NCBI GenBank assembly: GCA_013396525.1
Contig: VWYX01000873.1
Span: 250,201-314,200 of the forward strand
Length of the DNA: 64,000 bases
Source of the DNA: Chaetorhynchus papuensis
Lineage: Eukaryota; Chordata; Aves; Passeriformes; Rhipiduridae
Direction: 5' to 3'
In this document: positions 49,255 through 64,000 of the stretch, one piece after another
Layout: every line of letters begins with the position of its first letter
How positions within the stretch are numbered: the first letter of the stretch is position 1
The notes under the pieces: generated by a model
What the model was told of the DNA's origin: nothing
The model's database searches: none
Seen by the model: the letters and a program-made list of their open reading frames with translations, nothing else
Position numbers and translations under genes: made by a program

Positions 49255-52200
49255 CTGCAGAGACGAAAAAAGATTTATGTTCAAATAGCTTGATAATAGT
49301 TTGATTTCACTCTTTTATTTCCTTTAGGTTCCCATCAACATAGTGCTACTGATTACCTTTAAGACTGAAAGAATGTAAACATTTACGAACTCCCCACCAC
49401 AGACGTCCGGGCTGCGTGCAGGCACTACCAAAGACATTCCCTACAATGCTGTTGGGCTTTGCCTGACAACAAATGTATTCCCTTTGTTGAAGCTTTTAGC
49501 TTTAATTATCTGTTACTACCAGTAGACTACAGCAGGGTCCATTCACTTCTTTGAAGGTTTCCTGTGTCTCTAGGATGCACGCAGCTGTTCCAACCCCAGA
49601 GCAGTGGGCTCGACCCACAGCGAGATGCATGTCAGCAAGGGACTGCGAAGAACAACGAAGGGACAGTCACACTGCTGGAGCTGATGCACGTCAGAGCCAT
49701 GAGCTGGGGCTAGAGACAAGTTCAACAGTCTCAATATGTGGGAAAGGGAAATGGAAATCAGCAGACGGTGCCTGTGATACATTATCCTGTTCACTTTATT
49801 TTAGTTGGTTAAAAACAGATGGAGCAATGCTGGAACTTTTCACTTAGGTCAGGTTTCCCCTTCTCTCAGCTCTGCACAACTCTGGCTCTAACAGCCAAAT
49901 CAATAAAAAGCTCCAGGCCAGATACAAATGGACAGTGGTCTGAATAACAGCCTGAAAAGCATAACTCTGGCTACTGGAAGTTGGGAGGATGTATTTGCAT
50001 TTGCACTGAACGCACCCACAACCTATTTGATTCAGTGGGAAGGGTTTAGAAAACACTGCATGGGATTTCTACCTCAAGACTCCACTGGTTTATCAACTAT
50101 TGGCTAAAAGGCACTTCTGAACTGAGAGCAGAGAACTTTCCTATCCACAGACATCAGCAGAGTTGGAAATACCTGCAGGAGAGGCTGAAGGGAAGCCAGG
50201 GAGGACAGAATCTGCTGCAATAAACTACATAACCTCTGCAAAGAAGGGAAGAGGACTGTCCCCTCTGGTCTTCTCAGTGGTTTCTAACTTCCCTCCCACA
50301 CAAAGTAGTGAGCCCTGGGGAGTGCAGTGAACAAGGAGGAAAGAACTTCTCTTACCCACCTGAGAGAGTGAGAGGAAGTGGGTCATGTCTTTGTATTTAG
50401 GGCACAAAGCAGCTTTGTTACAGCTTGATAATAAAAAGCCTTTAAAAGCTGAACTATTCCTGAGCAAGGTCCATGTCAGCTGGTGTATACTCAGCTTTTG
50501 CTTTTTCCCTTTTGCCTTCTGGGATCAGCAGCAGCTTACAACCTGTTAAGAAGCAATGTCACTGAACAAAACTTACAGCTTATGGAATGCCTTAATCTCT
50601 GGTGTTTTGCTTGGAAGACAGTGAACATGCTCCTCTGCCTGACTTTCAGCTCTAAAAGGGGCATGTCTCTGTTCTGGCTCAGGCACGGCTCTCTGTCCTG
50701 CAACAGCCATTCACATTTTACAGGGCAGGCACCAGTAAAAAAAATATTAATTAATGAGGCACAGAGATCCTACATTTGTTTTTAGCCCTGGATTTTCAAC
50801 CTGCTTTTGAATAAATTTCAAGGACTATAACCATATTGCTCCTCTAGTATTGTTAAATAGGAAAAAGATCTTGGCTAGATTCCAGCTAGATATGGAGAAC
50901 CTGGAAGAGTTTGTGCGGACTAAGAAGTCTGAAGAATAGATACCTGCATCAAAGGAACAGGACATGTGCCAGTGGCGGAAGAGTTATTTTGTAAAAACCA
51001 GCCAGTCCACCACACCAATAATCTGGCCGGGAACTCTAGTGCTCAGCAGCTCGGCAGCAGTCAGGGAACTGTCTGAGATGAAGTGTTCAGCACGATGACT
51101 GATGACAGGAGAAATAGCTGCTGGACTCCCACTTCAATGTTGGGTGTAACAGTTGAGCATCAGTAACCAGGCATCTGAATTACACAAGGCGGCACATCAT
51201 ACTAAAGTCACTCATTCTCAAACGGTTAAGTCAGGCAGTGATTTTCCTTGCTTTAATCACAAACACGCTTGGAGACAACAAACCCAATTGAAATGATCAA
51301 TTAATCTACACAATTAGCAGCTCCACTGGTGACTAACAGTTACCTGCACATCAGTCCCAGTATGATGGGTCTAATAAAAGAGAGCTGTATACAGAAGTGC
51401 AAATTACATCAGCTGTTACAAGGCACTCAATAAAAAACTGGAGACTGTGTTAATCTAAAAGCCAGCTTTTCTGTGATGCTTGCCTGAAGAGATCACTTGA
51501 TGTGAGCACAAGAAATGGAGAAAAAGAGAGAGGAAAATCAATTGAAAAATAAAAAAGGCATAGAAGCAGAGAGAGGAGGAAGGATGAAAGACCTAGGAGG
51601 GAAACAGACAGTCAGCTTTGTAGACAGTCTTTAAAATTTCCTGCAGTCTCTGATTTGCCTTAATGGGCATGGACAGCAGTCTCTCTAGTAATAATAAAAC
51701 AAGACAGTTACAAGAGGTTTTGGTCCTACAAATTTAGTCGTCTACTTTCCAAAATGCAACTGCCCCCCCCCCAGTTTATCAAAGCTTAGTGGATGCAGAA
51801 CACGTTTGTCCCCCATTTTTCAATACTAACTGAGGTGCAAGAAGAATCTTTTGCAACACAGTCATTCAAATAAAAAGTATGAAAAACACAAGCTATTAAA
51901 CAGCAGCTCACACAGATAGTGCTGCATGCCCTGTTCACATAGCAACACCACTTTCTTCCAAACCACTTCCTGCTTGGAAAAAGCAACCCTTTTCCCAGAG
52001 ACGTTATTCTGACATTCAGGTCAGCATTTCCCAAACTTCTCCAGTGATTTTTTGTGCTACTTGTTTTATCAGGGTCTAAGCTCATCTGTACCAGCACTAG
52101 CCCTCTAATCACCTGGCGACCCAGACTCCAAGATCTATTACACAAGTAGCGTGCAATACTTTTGGGGGAACGGAGTGATATGATCTTTCATTAGACCTAT

Positions 52201-55200
52201 TGATTTAGCTGGAAAATCAGAGTTATTTGGACCAGGACAAGACAAAAGTGATGCCAGAAGAGAGAAGGTGGTGGTGAATGAATAGAAAACTTGCCAGGTC
52301 TGTATCTTATTTAGATTCCAAAATATTTTGTTTTTAAGGAGGAAGTAATTGAAAGGGTAAAGGCTTGTCTGGCCGCCTATGAAGTTACTGAGACAAATTT
52401 TCTCTGGCTGCTCCAACCTCTTCACACCCGACACAAATCACATATAAATTCAAGGGGTCTTGTCCTTGGCATTTTTCATAAGGAGCTTCCAGGGACCCCA
52501 CAGTATAACCCTTTTCGTCTGCAACACCTTCAATCTCTGTAGAAACTAGCCTCCAAGTGTATGGGGAAGCACGGGAGTCAGCTTTCTTAGGAGATCTTGA
52601 AAGTACAACCTGGGGACTCTGAAAATCATTCCTAGGACACTGCAAGATTATCACAATCACCCCTCCATTGCAATCAAGAGCAGAGATCTCTACTGTGGCA
52701 TGCTCTTGGTTTCCTCCTCTTTGAAACTATCGGGGATTACTGAAACAACCACCAACTGCAGATCACCAAGACACTGTCGAAGAGCTGAAACTGATGAACA
52801 GGCAACAAAAGCAGACTCTGCTTCCTTCTATCTTCTTGTTATATCCTGGTCAGGACTTACAAGGATAACAATTTCACAAAAAGCAGAGATAAGAAGACAA
52901 CTGACAACATGACATCTTTCCTCCTTATCCCTCCAGATATTGTATTGCTCCCCTGCCACTCCCCTGTGCTCATACTGGGCCAGATCTGAGCAATCCAAGC
53001 TGTTTGCTTGGGCAGCAGAGGAGAGAAGGACTGCAAGAGCCCATGGATCTGGAAAAAGAATAGGTCATGGCACAAGGCAGGGAAAAAACGGTAAACCAGG
53101 CTGATCGATTTTCATTCTCCTGATAAAGACTGCAAAGGTCCCATTTAAAAATCTTCTATTTTAATATGCTCAGCATTAGGAAAGCAGTCCACAGAGGACT
53201 TGTTTTGGTTTAAAATTCTGCTGTGGTAACATAACGTTTATTTGTGCACTGGATTTGTTGCCCTAGAGGTCTGCTATTTCCAAACTCAGCAGGCCACAGC
53301 TGATGTTCCTCATGTCATGCATAAGCATGGTTTATACAGTACAAAGCCTTACAGGATTCAAGCAGATCAATGACAAATTAGAATGAGCAGAGCGAAATGC
53401 TTCCTTTCTGCTTCACACCATGTTGGACAAGTTCCTTCCAATAAATTCTAATAGAAACATATTACAAATCTAGAATGAAATTTAGGTATAGAAGTTCATT
53501 TCATTAATTAAGTACTTTTTAATGGCTCCTTTTGTATGAAGGTGTTTTGTTCTTCTATTCACAATCCTCACAATCCACTGTTTCAATTAAACCTCATTGT
53601 TTTCAGTATCTTTGCAGCACCTCTAAACCACAAAAGCACAGAGCATATTTTAAGGAAAGAATCTGCTATTTTTGAGTTGTCACATGAAACTCATGAAGCA
53701 ACTGGGATTTCTCTCAAATGCTTTTCAAATGGGCCTTGTTGAACTCAACTTGTAGCCTTAACTCAATTTCCATCTTCTATGTGGCATAAGTAACACAAGG
53801 CAAACACTAGGGACGAGGCAGTGACAGTTTGCTCATGCCCCTTCTCAAAATTCATGTTTAAAGCAGATACTTCCTCAAACATTCAGAAATAGCAGGAGAC
53901 TTCTTACTGAACAGCAAGGCAGGCAAAGTGTGCCTGTCCTTGAGGGAAACGAAAAGGAGAACAGAAACAGACAGCGGTGAGGCAACGGGTCCCCGTGTTG
54001 CTGGAGAAGCAACAACTTAAAGCACAATCCTGTAAAACCTGTTTCCTGAACAGCTGACTGGAATGTCACATTGCACTTAAGAGACAAGTGAGACAATTTT
54101 GTTAAACTCATCAGTGATCAGGAATGATTCAGAACAAGGGTCCAGGGATCTAAATGAGCCTAGTATTTTCAGGGCTAATATTAATAAATTGCTTTACACT
54201 TGTGCCATCAATTGTTTAAAGCTTCTTGCAAGGCCACATATCTTGTTTCCAAGAAAATGTGCTCACAGCTACAAATTAAGAGGTGACATGAACAATAAAT
54301 TCCAACATCTGACCATCACTAGCATCCTCACCTTGCAACTACAGCACAGGAGGCATAAATATGAACAAGAACTTGCAAGCGTAATTTTAATTTCTCTTTT
54401 TTTCTTTACTTGAATTAGCGTTGCCACTAAATGCGGCTGTTAGAAATCTTTGCCTCCATACCAAAAAACCCCACTGTCTTTAGCAAAGCAGCTCGAAGGT
54501 CCTGTGGGAACGCAGTTTTACTGAAATAGTCTGACAAATTAAAATGAATGTTTACTGAAGTTCATGTTTTAAGAGCAGGTGCATCCTTGCTCATGTTACT
54601 CAATTGTTAGCTTTGAACCTTGTCATCCTGATAAGAGTTCTTTTGCCTTCTATCAGATATGCAGTTCATAAGCTAAAGACTCTACACAAATGACAGAAAA
54701 CAAATACCCTGCATCCCATCCCACATGTCAACTGCAGTTCTCACCTGCACTGAAGTCTGAAAGACAACGCAATAAATAACCTCAAAGTAACACAACAATG
54801 ACTGCACAGGGCTATTTAAATCTTTCAGCATTTCCCTTCAAGCATGCTGTAACTATGTGACTGCAGGACTTCCACTGACTGACTGCTCACAGCTTTGGGT
54901 CACCACCCAACTGGGAATCGAGACAGCTCGGCTGGGGGTGAAGCTGCTTCAGTTCTGTTGCTCCTGGCATGGCCTGCAGTGCTGTGCACTGTTAACCAAG
55001 CTCTACTGACATCCATCCTAGAGACAGCTGGATTTTAAAGACAGATGAAGTAATTCTTGAGTAAATACAGATGACTGGTTTTCCAACATCTCTTGCTGTC
55101 CTGGGCAAATGCCAGGATACAATGTAGAATACTGGGCCTGACTCAGGTTTTTCAGTTGTGAAATTTAAGTTAGAATATTGGAAATCAGAAGCAGCTCCTT

Positions 55201-55751
55201 TGACATTACTAGCATTACATATGTAAAATGGAGCACTACTGAAGCAACGGTACTACTTTCAAAGAGCCTATTACTGTACCTCTTACTGGCAATCCAGTAT
55301 TCCCTTATTGCTCAATTACTGGCTGCTATATTAATATTTCTATACAAACACATTTAAATTACCAGTGTCTGGAGAAGGAAGGAAGAACCTAAGCATCAGA
55401 TAAGTGCATTATACTAAAATATCTGTGTAAAGGATTTTACCTATGAAGAATGTTTTCTCTATAGTCTCTTAAAGCAATAGAGCCACAGCTGTGAGAGAGA
55501 GCACCTCTGCAAAAAGATTGTAGCTGAGATCTACAGGCAAATTAATTCATCAGCCAACAGCTGAACAGGGACTTGCCTGATAGACAGAGGTGTCTAGTAA
55601 GAGGAAATAGCACCAGAAATATAATTTATTGCCCTAATTTCAGGCTTCCTGTGTATCAAACTGGCTTTAAAGCCTCAAAGTTTATTGGTACATACTTATT
55701 TTTTTATCTATCCCCTGAAGAGGAACTAAACTATTAGCTAACCAAGACGAT

Positions 55752-55782
<31 letters not shown>

Positions 55783-58700
55783 AAGAAAAAGTCACGCACA
55801 TCATGGAGTATCAAACACATTCTCTGCAAACAGCTCAGGCAGTTTGAGCTGTAGAAGCTCCACCGCTGCTACTACTAAGCAGAAGGTCAAATAGACTCTA
55901 CTTACAGTTTTTAAAATGACACTTGTTTTACAAAGGTTACAGGTCTTCCGTAATCCTGAGCTATGTTAGACGTGGAGTGAGGTGAACTACTTACAAAGAC
56001 CATCTACGCTCTAGAATATTCATTTCACTAGTTTTGAAAACAAGTATGAAGACCTGTGTCTTCAGAACTATGAATCCCATATCCCTGAGGACAATGTCTT
56101 TCTCACTCATACGCCCCAACTCCACTTCCACCCCTCCACTTCCTTCTTTTAAGGAGTCTCTTTTCATTTCAGTTTTGCATTTAGAATGACAATCATTTCA
56201 CACCCACAAAAACACAGGTGTTACAGCAGGCACCATCTCTTCCCACAGCAGACTGCATGACCATTTGCAAAAAAAGCAGATTCCACTTCAGGTGAAACTG
56301 TAAAGACCCTCAGAAAAGAAATGCAGCTTCAGTTGCAACATTTAGATGTGTCACAAGGGAGAGGTCCTTTGACCTGAAGCATACTTTCAATGGGTATTTT
56401 TTGTAATTGTATAGATACATAAACAATAAATATATGTATACATGTTACAAAACCACCACTCATACTGGCAATTAATAAACTAACTAAGCACTGATCATGG
56501 CAATTTGAAACTTCTTCCCCACTTCTTAGTCTGACATATAATGAATGCTGATAAATGAAATATAGAGGAGCATTCAGAAATTCTGCTATTTTAAATTACG
56601 TAAGCGCATGTATGAATAAAATGTTTGAATAAATAAACTTGATTATGTCTTTAAATACTAGATAAGAGAAACAGCTACTGCTAATATGAAGTACATGCCT
56701 GAGATAATTTCAAAAATCTGGTTTGTTCTCAGCCAATCCTGAATTTTAAGGTTCATGCACTTATGACCACTCTTGGCAGATTTATCTTACATCTATCTTG
56801 TCATTGAGTGTTACACTATCGATAACATCAAAGTTAATCAATCACAAAGTACCGGCACTACACAGCACTGGGATTTTCAGCTGTGCTTTAAGGACAGAGA
56901 CATTCCAACTACTTTCCTCTTACTCTGAATTTCTTGACAGAGGCCCAACACAAAATGGTTTCTGTCACCAAATCTCTGGGGCTTAAATGAGGATTCACCT
57001 CATCTACTCGAACCCCCTGAAAGCTGAAGCCTACCCTGAGTTAGTGATCCAGGTTCCCACTACAATGGGAGCAATGGGCAGGCAATTTAAGAGGATGAGT
57101 CACTGTGCTTTAGGAGGATGTTTAGAAGAGAGGCTGAATTACCATCTAGAAAGGTTTTCTCTTTCCATCAAGAGTGAGCCTGGGTGACAAATTTAGCTCA
57201 GACCACCCTCCTCTCCTGTACCCCTCTCACAGCATCGGCAAATACAAATTCCAGCGCAGTGAGTGTTACTGAATCTTCTCTAGAAGTGAACCAGGACTGT
57301 CTCTCAGTCACTCATGGATGCTTAGAGACATGGGGGCACTGCAAGTTAACACATGCAAAATTCACATGCACAGACATTCCCAGCACGGTGGTATTCTGGG
57401 ACTAATCACAAGTGAACTGATCTAGCAGCACTTCGTCTTTTACAAAGAAAGCTCTAAAAAGATCCCGGACCATTATCTGCATTTCCAGCATACTGCTGTT
57501 TACACTGGAATTCTGCAACAAAAAAAAATGTCAAACCAAATTCATGCTTTGACTGATGGAGGAAGGTGGAACTGAAGGGAGGTCATAGAGAAATATGTTG
57601 CAGTGTTTCTCACTCCAAAGAGAGATCCCTTTCTTAAGGAGGAGTTGTTTTGATTTGAATTACAAAAAACTTTTTGTGAAGTGAAAGACAGGCCTGTGCT
57701 GCAGAGGGGCCATTGTCTCTTCTCTACCATTGCCCTGACCTCTGCTAGCCCCTCCTCCCCTAAGTCACTAATATTTGCGTTCTCAGGCAGGTCAGAAGAT
57801 CCCAATTCACTTCAGGGCCCCAAAAGCTACACTTCTCACCTCTGAAATCCGTCAGGACTCATTGCTATTAATTTCTGCATATCTCCTTTACCCTGACTTC
57901 TCTTGACTCCTCTTCATGCTCCCCCTCCTGTAAAATGCTATCTCATTATTGTACACTTAAAAAAACCCCAACAAACCCTCCTCTTCTTTCCTTAAGCATG
58001 CCCTTTTGTGAGTATCTATGCCTGGATGATTCCAGCCCATTCTAATATCAATAGAAAACGTATTTGTTTGGATTTTCAAAGGAACTTTAGAAAGCTACAT
58101 GCCTAATTCTCTCAAGCCTTTGGAATATTCTCCCTTTTACTGGCCTCTTCAGGTCATTTTCCCTGTTCTACCATCATGAGATGATTTAATCATCTTACTG
58201 TACCACAGCACTCTTCAAAATGCTTTCAGGACACAGTTTGGTTGAACAGTGTGGTTTACTTCATTCCACTCTTATGCAGAGAAATAAATCCGGACAAGTC
58301 TATGTCTGCTTAGTCTTTGTGGTACTTTAACAAAAGTTTGTTTCAGAAGTAAAGGGCCCAGTAAACAACACGTGAATTTTTCAGGATTTGACTCCTATTA
58401 TTTACATTCACTGTATTCATAGTGGAGAGATGCTTGCAGATTGTAACCAGTTCTAGATTAGAGGTGGCTCCAACTACTAAGATCCTATCAGCACCAGGGG
58501 ATGTTTACTCAGGTTTCGGGCTCTACACAGCTACCCCTTTTTCAAGAGGGAGGTAGAAGCATCAGAGACTAGAAACATCAAGTGGTATCCAAAAAAAGTA
58601 AAATCAAGATGATGAATGAAACTGTACCAAAATTTAGAATTTCTCCAAATAATATTTCAGGATAACAATCTAAGCTGAAGAACTTGGATATCAGAAAGAC

Positions 58701-61700
58701 TGTTCTCTTCCTCTTCTACTCTCCTTCCAGTGATGGTGTCTTAATACATTAAGCATTAAATAGACAACACAGAGGAAAACTTTAAAATTGAATCTAGTCC
58801 CCTAGAGTCCATGGAATAGTCTTCATTAGTTGCAGCACAGTGTAGGACTTCACCTAACTGAAGCAGACCGGTTCAGCTGACTGCCGCCAGTTCGCTGACA
58901 CTTGCTCTAAACTACCTGTGAATCTACACTGGGCCCAAATAGCATCATCTCGGGTGACCCACAGACTTGATCTACATTGCAAACATGAAACAAAAGCCCG
59001 GGATCTTATTTCCCTAGGAACGCTGTCCATGCCCTGGCGATATGTACTTAAGATTGTCTCTCAAAAGCCAGTTTAGCATCCGACTTCAGATCTAAATATT
59101 GAGATTGTTTCCACAGGTTCCTTCTCAAGGGCAGGTCTATCTGGCCTCATTTCACACAGATACACCTGAACCTTGGCCACTGCTTTTGTCTCTCTAAAGT
59201 ATCGGTCGTTATTGTCTCTTAGCAACAGATGGGAGACAATTCCCTGAGAAAAGAAAACAAAAGGAGCAATTCTAACCTCCAACACAGTGCATTTATACTT
59301 CCTACCACAGGAAAGAAAGGAACACGGCTTTTGAGTTGCCACTTTCTTTGCATGTGCTTCACCCTCGCCCGCTTAATGCACTTGCACACACAGACGGGTT
59401 GCACGCACAGCTGCACTTGCAAAATCTGCCTTGATGTATTTGCAATTATTTACACACAAAAAAAGAGGAAAAGAAAAAAAGAAATAGCATCTTTCACACG
59501 TTGGTTTAAAAAAAAAAATTAGACAAATGAACCTCACAAGTACATTTTTATTACTACCCCAGAGCAGGAACAAAAAGTTCGGCTGAAGGTCCAGCAGCTG
59601 CTCTGAGCTGGTTTTCCTAACCAGTCTGCACCATTTTGAAGTGTGCACTACCTGATTGTTCACGGGAATGGCTCAGAGTTTTCCCACCAGCTTGTCTATA
59701 CTGCAATACAGTGGAGAGCACAGACTGTTTGGGAAAAAACAGGCATGAGAAAATCCTTAATTAATTATGAAATAAAATGCCAAAATTTTAACAAAATCAG
59801 AAATCTCCCTGAAGGCAGACAGTGTTATTCATGGGCCTTGGGGTTTTTTCTTCTCTTTCAGAAACAGCACTACAGCCCTAAAGCCCACTGCAGAGTGGTC
59901 TAGAGCCAACCTCTGGCCACAGGGCACCTCAGAAGGCTTATTCATGCCAGGGTTCCTGCCCAGCTTTACACACCTAGAACATTTAGGCTATTCAAAAACG
60001 CACCCATTTGGGGTACCCAGACAGACCTAAACTCTTCACCCAATACTCACTGGTAACCAGTCACATTTCCTCTTGGACAAGTGGAAAATTATGCCATTTT
60101 GTCAGGTCTAAGAGCTAGATGAGTCTAAAATTACTGCCTGTCCCATGGCCCCAAGCCAGCCCAGAGCCGGGTTTCATAGTTCCCCTTCAAATACATTTGT
60201 TTTCTAGTAACAGACTGAAGAAAACCTCTCTCTCATTGTGGCATTCCTTCTCTGCACACACGTTCTTGCAGAACACAATCATATCACACACAGACTTCAA
60301 CTCCGGCTTCCTGTGAAACAGAGCGAAGAATTAGACCATTATATTTAAAACATAAAGGGGAAGTTGAGCTGACGAGGCTTGCTGCAGCCCCTGAACTGAA
60401 GGGCTCCAGCAGGCAGACTGCCCTCCCCAGCCTTCCCATGGCCTCTGACTGGCCTGGAGGGTCTGCGAGGCCACGCTGCTACCGCCGGGCCCTGCAGCTT
60501 GCAGGAAAAGGCCAGCTCCACTCCGAGCTATTCACAGCTGACGGGCCCAGTGCTCTGGGTTGTGGCAGGAGGGCGGTGTTGCTGGCTGTGTTTCTAATCT
60601 ATGCATAGTCTAGAGCAAAGCTAAAAATGTAGCTTTGATAAACGCTTTCTTTTTTTTTACAGAGGTGCAAATAGATGGGAAAGCTTAAAGGAAATTACTA
60701 AAATTTTAATTTTAGAAGGGGCTTGGTGATCAAAATAATTTTTTCAAAGTATTATGATGCTTTTAAATGAAAACCAGACAAAATTTGACCTTCTTTCCTC
60801 TGAAGTCAAGTGTGTTACATTGCTACGAAACATGAAGCAAAACTCTCCAATCCTAATCTGTTTCTGCAACCTGCCCTTTTCTCAGTACTGCCACAGCCTT
60901 CTCCCCTGCCTTACAAAAACAATTATTAAAGCAGCTTGGGGACCTACCACCAGGACAGTCCTCTAGAAACTGGAACAACTATTTTCAATGTAGGTATCTC
61001 ATATCTGAAGATCTGCAGTTAGGATTAGGTACGACCACTCCATCCAGCCACAGGAATTGTCCCTGCTGAAGAAAGGGGACCAACCATACTGCCTGCATGC
61101 CAATGCACTGGCTGGTGAGTTTAGCAAACCATTCATTCAGGCTGCCATCTTCTCTTCTCCAATACTTCCCCTCAGCTGCCTTTTCATTAGAGACTAAATA
61201 GTAGCACCTACTATCTAGCAAAGAAATTCACACAAGGAGTCCCCTTTAGAGCCAATACTCCTGCCATTCATCCTATCTGCCAGTGCAGCAGCTCCCAATC
61301 CATCGCCAGTCACCTCAGACACTGCTGGCACTACTTCCCCCAAGGATCCATCTCTATCAGTCCAAAGAACAAATCTCTAAATATGCTGCCAAAGCCAATA
61401 GCTGGTTTAAACCTTATCTACCACATTTACACACTGGATTGAATTTAGCCTTTGCAAGAGTCCCAACTGCATTTGTGAACTCAGCTGATTGCCAGTTACT
61501 GAGTGCTCACACATAGCAGGGCTTTTATTTGTAATAAAATATTTAGAGTGGAAAAACACCACAGAATTTAATAAAAGAAACACTCTCAGACTGCCAGTGC
61601 CTTGTGGTGCATCTGTGCAGATGCTTGGAATTCCCTACATAAATAAAGCTGGAATTTAAAGTTCTGCCAATTAAATAAATGTCTGTTTCAACTCGGTTTT

Positions 61701-64000
61701 GTATTAAAACAGTAACCAATTTTACTTATACAAAATAAAGTGTGAAGTCCTGGATTATAAATAGGCTCCATTTGTGGATGTCTTTTCACAGCTACTCTGC
61801 CTAAATAGCTGACTGTTCAGAGAAAAAAACACACCAAATTTGCATAACTAAGCACAACTGCATTAGCCAACTTAAAAGGCAAAATACACACACAAAGTTG
61901 CATTTAGACATCAGACATCTTAAAAAAGTGTTGGTCATTCCCATAGAAAATGCAATAAATCTAAAAGCGTTTTAAGAATAGGTGTTTAGAAGCTTATAGA
62001 GGCAGCATATTTTCTAGTGAACTGTTTCAGTCTTTGCACAGTAAAGGTACCAGGAAATTCTGGATGTTCCATCAACTGTCACATCAATACAGGATCCTTT
62101 ATCAAAACCTTTTATATTTGAGCCATGTACCAAATTAAGGAACTGTGTTTAAATGCACTACAGATGGTGGACAAAGCAAAAACAGGAGGAAAACTGGAAC
62201 TGCAACCCTTCCTTCTCTGCTAACAGCCTAAGCAGAGTGTCCTGCTCTCTTGTACTCTGGGAATCACTCTTTTGAACTGGGAAGAGCCCACCTTCCTTTT
62301 TTCAATCTACTGACACTGAAAGCTGTCCTGTGGTTTTCTTGGGAGGAAAGCTTAGAATACTCTCTGCTAGTCTTCTAGCAGGAAGCAGAAGAGAAGCAAA
62401 ACAAGAAATGACATAAAAATCTCCAGGGCACTTAACTGAACCTTGAAAAACTAACACAAAGCTCTGACATCAGTATCCCTGACAACACAAAATCAGCCAT
62501 GCCAAAGCATAGGGCCTTGTTCTTGCTGTCAGCCACTTGGGACTGAAAGCAGGTAACACAAAACACCCATGAGAAACATTGACAAACCACAGCAGGAAGT
62601 AATAAGCACAGGATGTCACAAGAAGTATTTCTATTTATTTTACTTTAATTCACCTCTGAAAAAAGTAAAATCTTTAGGGCAATGCTCTGCTGAAAGCACC
62701 TCATAGCCAGGAGCACATCACCACTATAGCTAGGTGGCTGTGTATGATTGGATTCTGATGCTTACTATCTTTTCAGTTTTAATGGAAAATATGGTTACTC
62801 ATGCTATTAGTGCCTCCAGATTTGAGTGGAGCCGATAAGCATTACAATCCCTTTATATATACACTGGCAAAGTGGCTGGAGTTTTTGCTTTGACTTTTAT
62901 TTCTCCTCTAGTAGGATGGTCCTCGAGGCACTGCAAGATACCTCCATGGGAGAGGTCTGCTCAAAGCCCTTTTCAGTGACTCCTGGCTCTCTCCAGCTAG
63001 CAATCCAAACGTTTGTTGGCTTCACTTGCTGTTCTACAAAGCAACATAAGGCAAGATGTGATTACCCACAAGTCTCTATGATACTCCTTGTTTTATTACT
63101 CCTAGCAAATGGAGTAGAAAACAGTAAAAGCAAAGCATTTGATTACTGCTTGCTAAGTACGGAACCTGTACAGAACCTCTTTATTTTTTGAATACCGCAG
63201 TAAAGCTATGCATGACCATTTGGTTTGAAACAGACCACACAAATTACTCCCTGCTCACTGTATTGACTCTCAGCTGGTTGCTCTTCTATCACTAGCACCA
63301 TACAATAAAGCACCAATCTCTGTTTCAAATGCACATGCTGATTGAATGGGCATTATTCTACAGAATTAGGAAGTGCTGACCTCAGTGACAGGTCCCTTGG
63401 TATTGATGGGATTTCTGGCTCATTATCATAGTGCTAATTTACATGGCTTTTATTCCATCACTCCCAATGCCTTGTCAATTACTGATTGGAAAGGCAGGCT
63501 GGTACCTCATCTTTACCTTACTCCTTGCCCTGGGGCTGCCAGCAATGCTTCTAATTACAGAACTGTCACAAACCAAACTCCATCTTTAGGGCAGAACTCT
63601 TACAAGAGTGGGCCACACATGAAGCAATGCCAGAAATCTTCTGAGATGTAACCCATGGCCCTGAATCCAAGGTCCTCCTGGCATTATAGTGCTGCTGGCA
63701 CTTCATACAGGAGGCAGAAAGCTAATAGCAATGACCGTTCTGAATCTAGATGATTAATTATGGTGGTCATTACTTACAAAACCATCCCATTATTCTAGCA
63801 TTCCCTTCAAAAAACATTGTTTTAAATTAAATATAACATTACTACTCTTATTACCCAAATGAAGTAATTTCTAGGAAATGCCTTTCTTCCATCATAGATG
63901 ACGTTGACATTTTTTATTTTCTAAGTATTTAATCTTTCATGTCTGAATGCTGAAGCAACAAAATAACCCCAGGTTTATTTCAGGAAAATCTGCTTTGAGT
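49255..64000 (-). other. PREX1: PREX1 intron 1 (3' part, incomplete)
   Basis: At least 14.7 kb without a recognised coding exon. Exon 1 of PREX1 should hold the N-terminus and the ERDYVGTL start of the DH domain in a GC-rich context; I did not find it, so it lies beyond the window. The stretch includes a 24-base A run (55754-55777), a moderately GC-rich section at 60370-60590 with about 8 CpG, and otherwise ordinary AT-rich intron. Confidence 0.8.
55754..55777. repeat. Poly(A) run
   Basis: 24 consecutive A followed by an A/G-rich stretch. No retroposon body recognised immediately upstream, so it is listed as a homopolymer only. Confidence 0.9.

Noticed and set aside
56975..57260. Possible old retroposon in intron 1 near 57.0-57.2 kb
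   Set aside because: It has a repeat-like look but I could not match it to any family.
3373..61845. Octamer ATGCAAAT/ATTTGCAT sites at several places (3373, 9053, 11203, 41167, 49993, 61838)
   Set aside because: Only slightly above chance for an AT-rich 64 kb; only the one inside the palindrome at 9047-9066 was kept.

Overview
The window is vertebrate nuclear DNA, almost certainly from a bird. It has fragments of CR1 non-LTR retroposons with the avian 3' tail, AT-rich introns, short exons with GT-AG splice sites, and no bacterial-type gene layout. Nearly all of it lies inside one gene on the minus strand: PREX1 (P-Rex1), a Rac guanine-nucleotide exchange factor controlled by PIP3 and G-beta-gamma.

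Fifteen consecutive coding exons can be placed, running in transcription order from 49254 down to 4189 (72, 123, 105, 102, 162, 134, 116, 150, 148, 101, 104, 50, 76, 73 and 143 bp). They total 1659 bp, or 553 codons in one open frame. All splice phases match and every junction is GT-AG. They encode most of the Dbl-homology (DH) domain, the whole PH domain and both DEP domains, about human residues 74-627. Exon 1 (N-terminus and start of the DH domain) lies beyond 64000. The PDZ domains and the C-terminal phosphatase-like half lie before position 1. Exon numbers here assume one upstream coding exon, and human residue numbers come from memory.

Layout: 1-4188, intron after the last DEP2 exon; 4189-12907, exons for DEP2, the DEP1-DEP2 linker and the end of DEP1; 16269-20595, start of DEP1; 24596-28920, PH; 30985-49254, DH; 49255-64000, the 3' part of a long intron 1. 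The introns hold three CR1-type fragments (two of them an inverted pair in one intron), two long A/C-only tracts that make the transcribed RNA G/U-rich, a few short tandem duplications, a CpG-dense patch and a palindrome-rich block that may be a conserved non-coding element.

No second protein gene, tRNA, rRNA, CRISPR array or intact mobile element was seen. The many other open frames look like chance or antisense of repeats. I found no convincing undescribed system; the more interesting points are sequence features within PREX1 and its introns.
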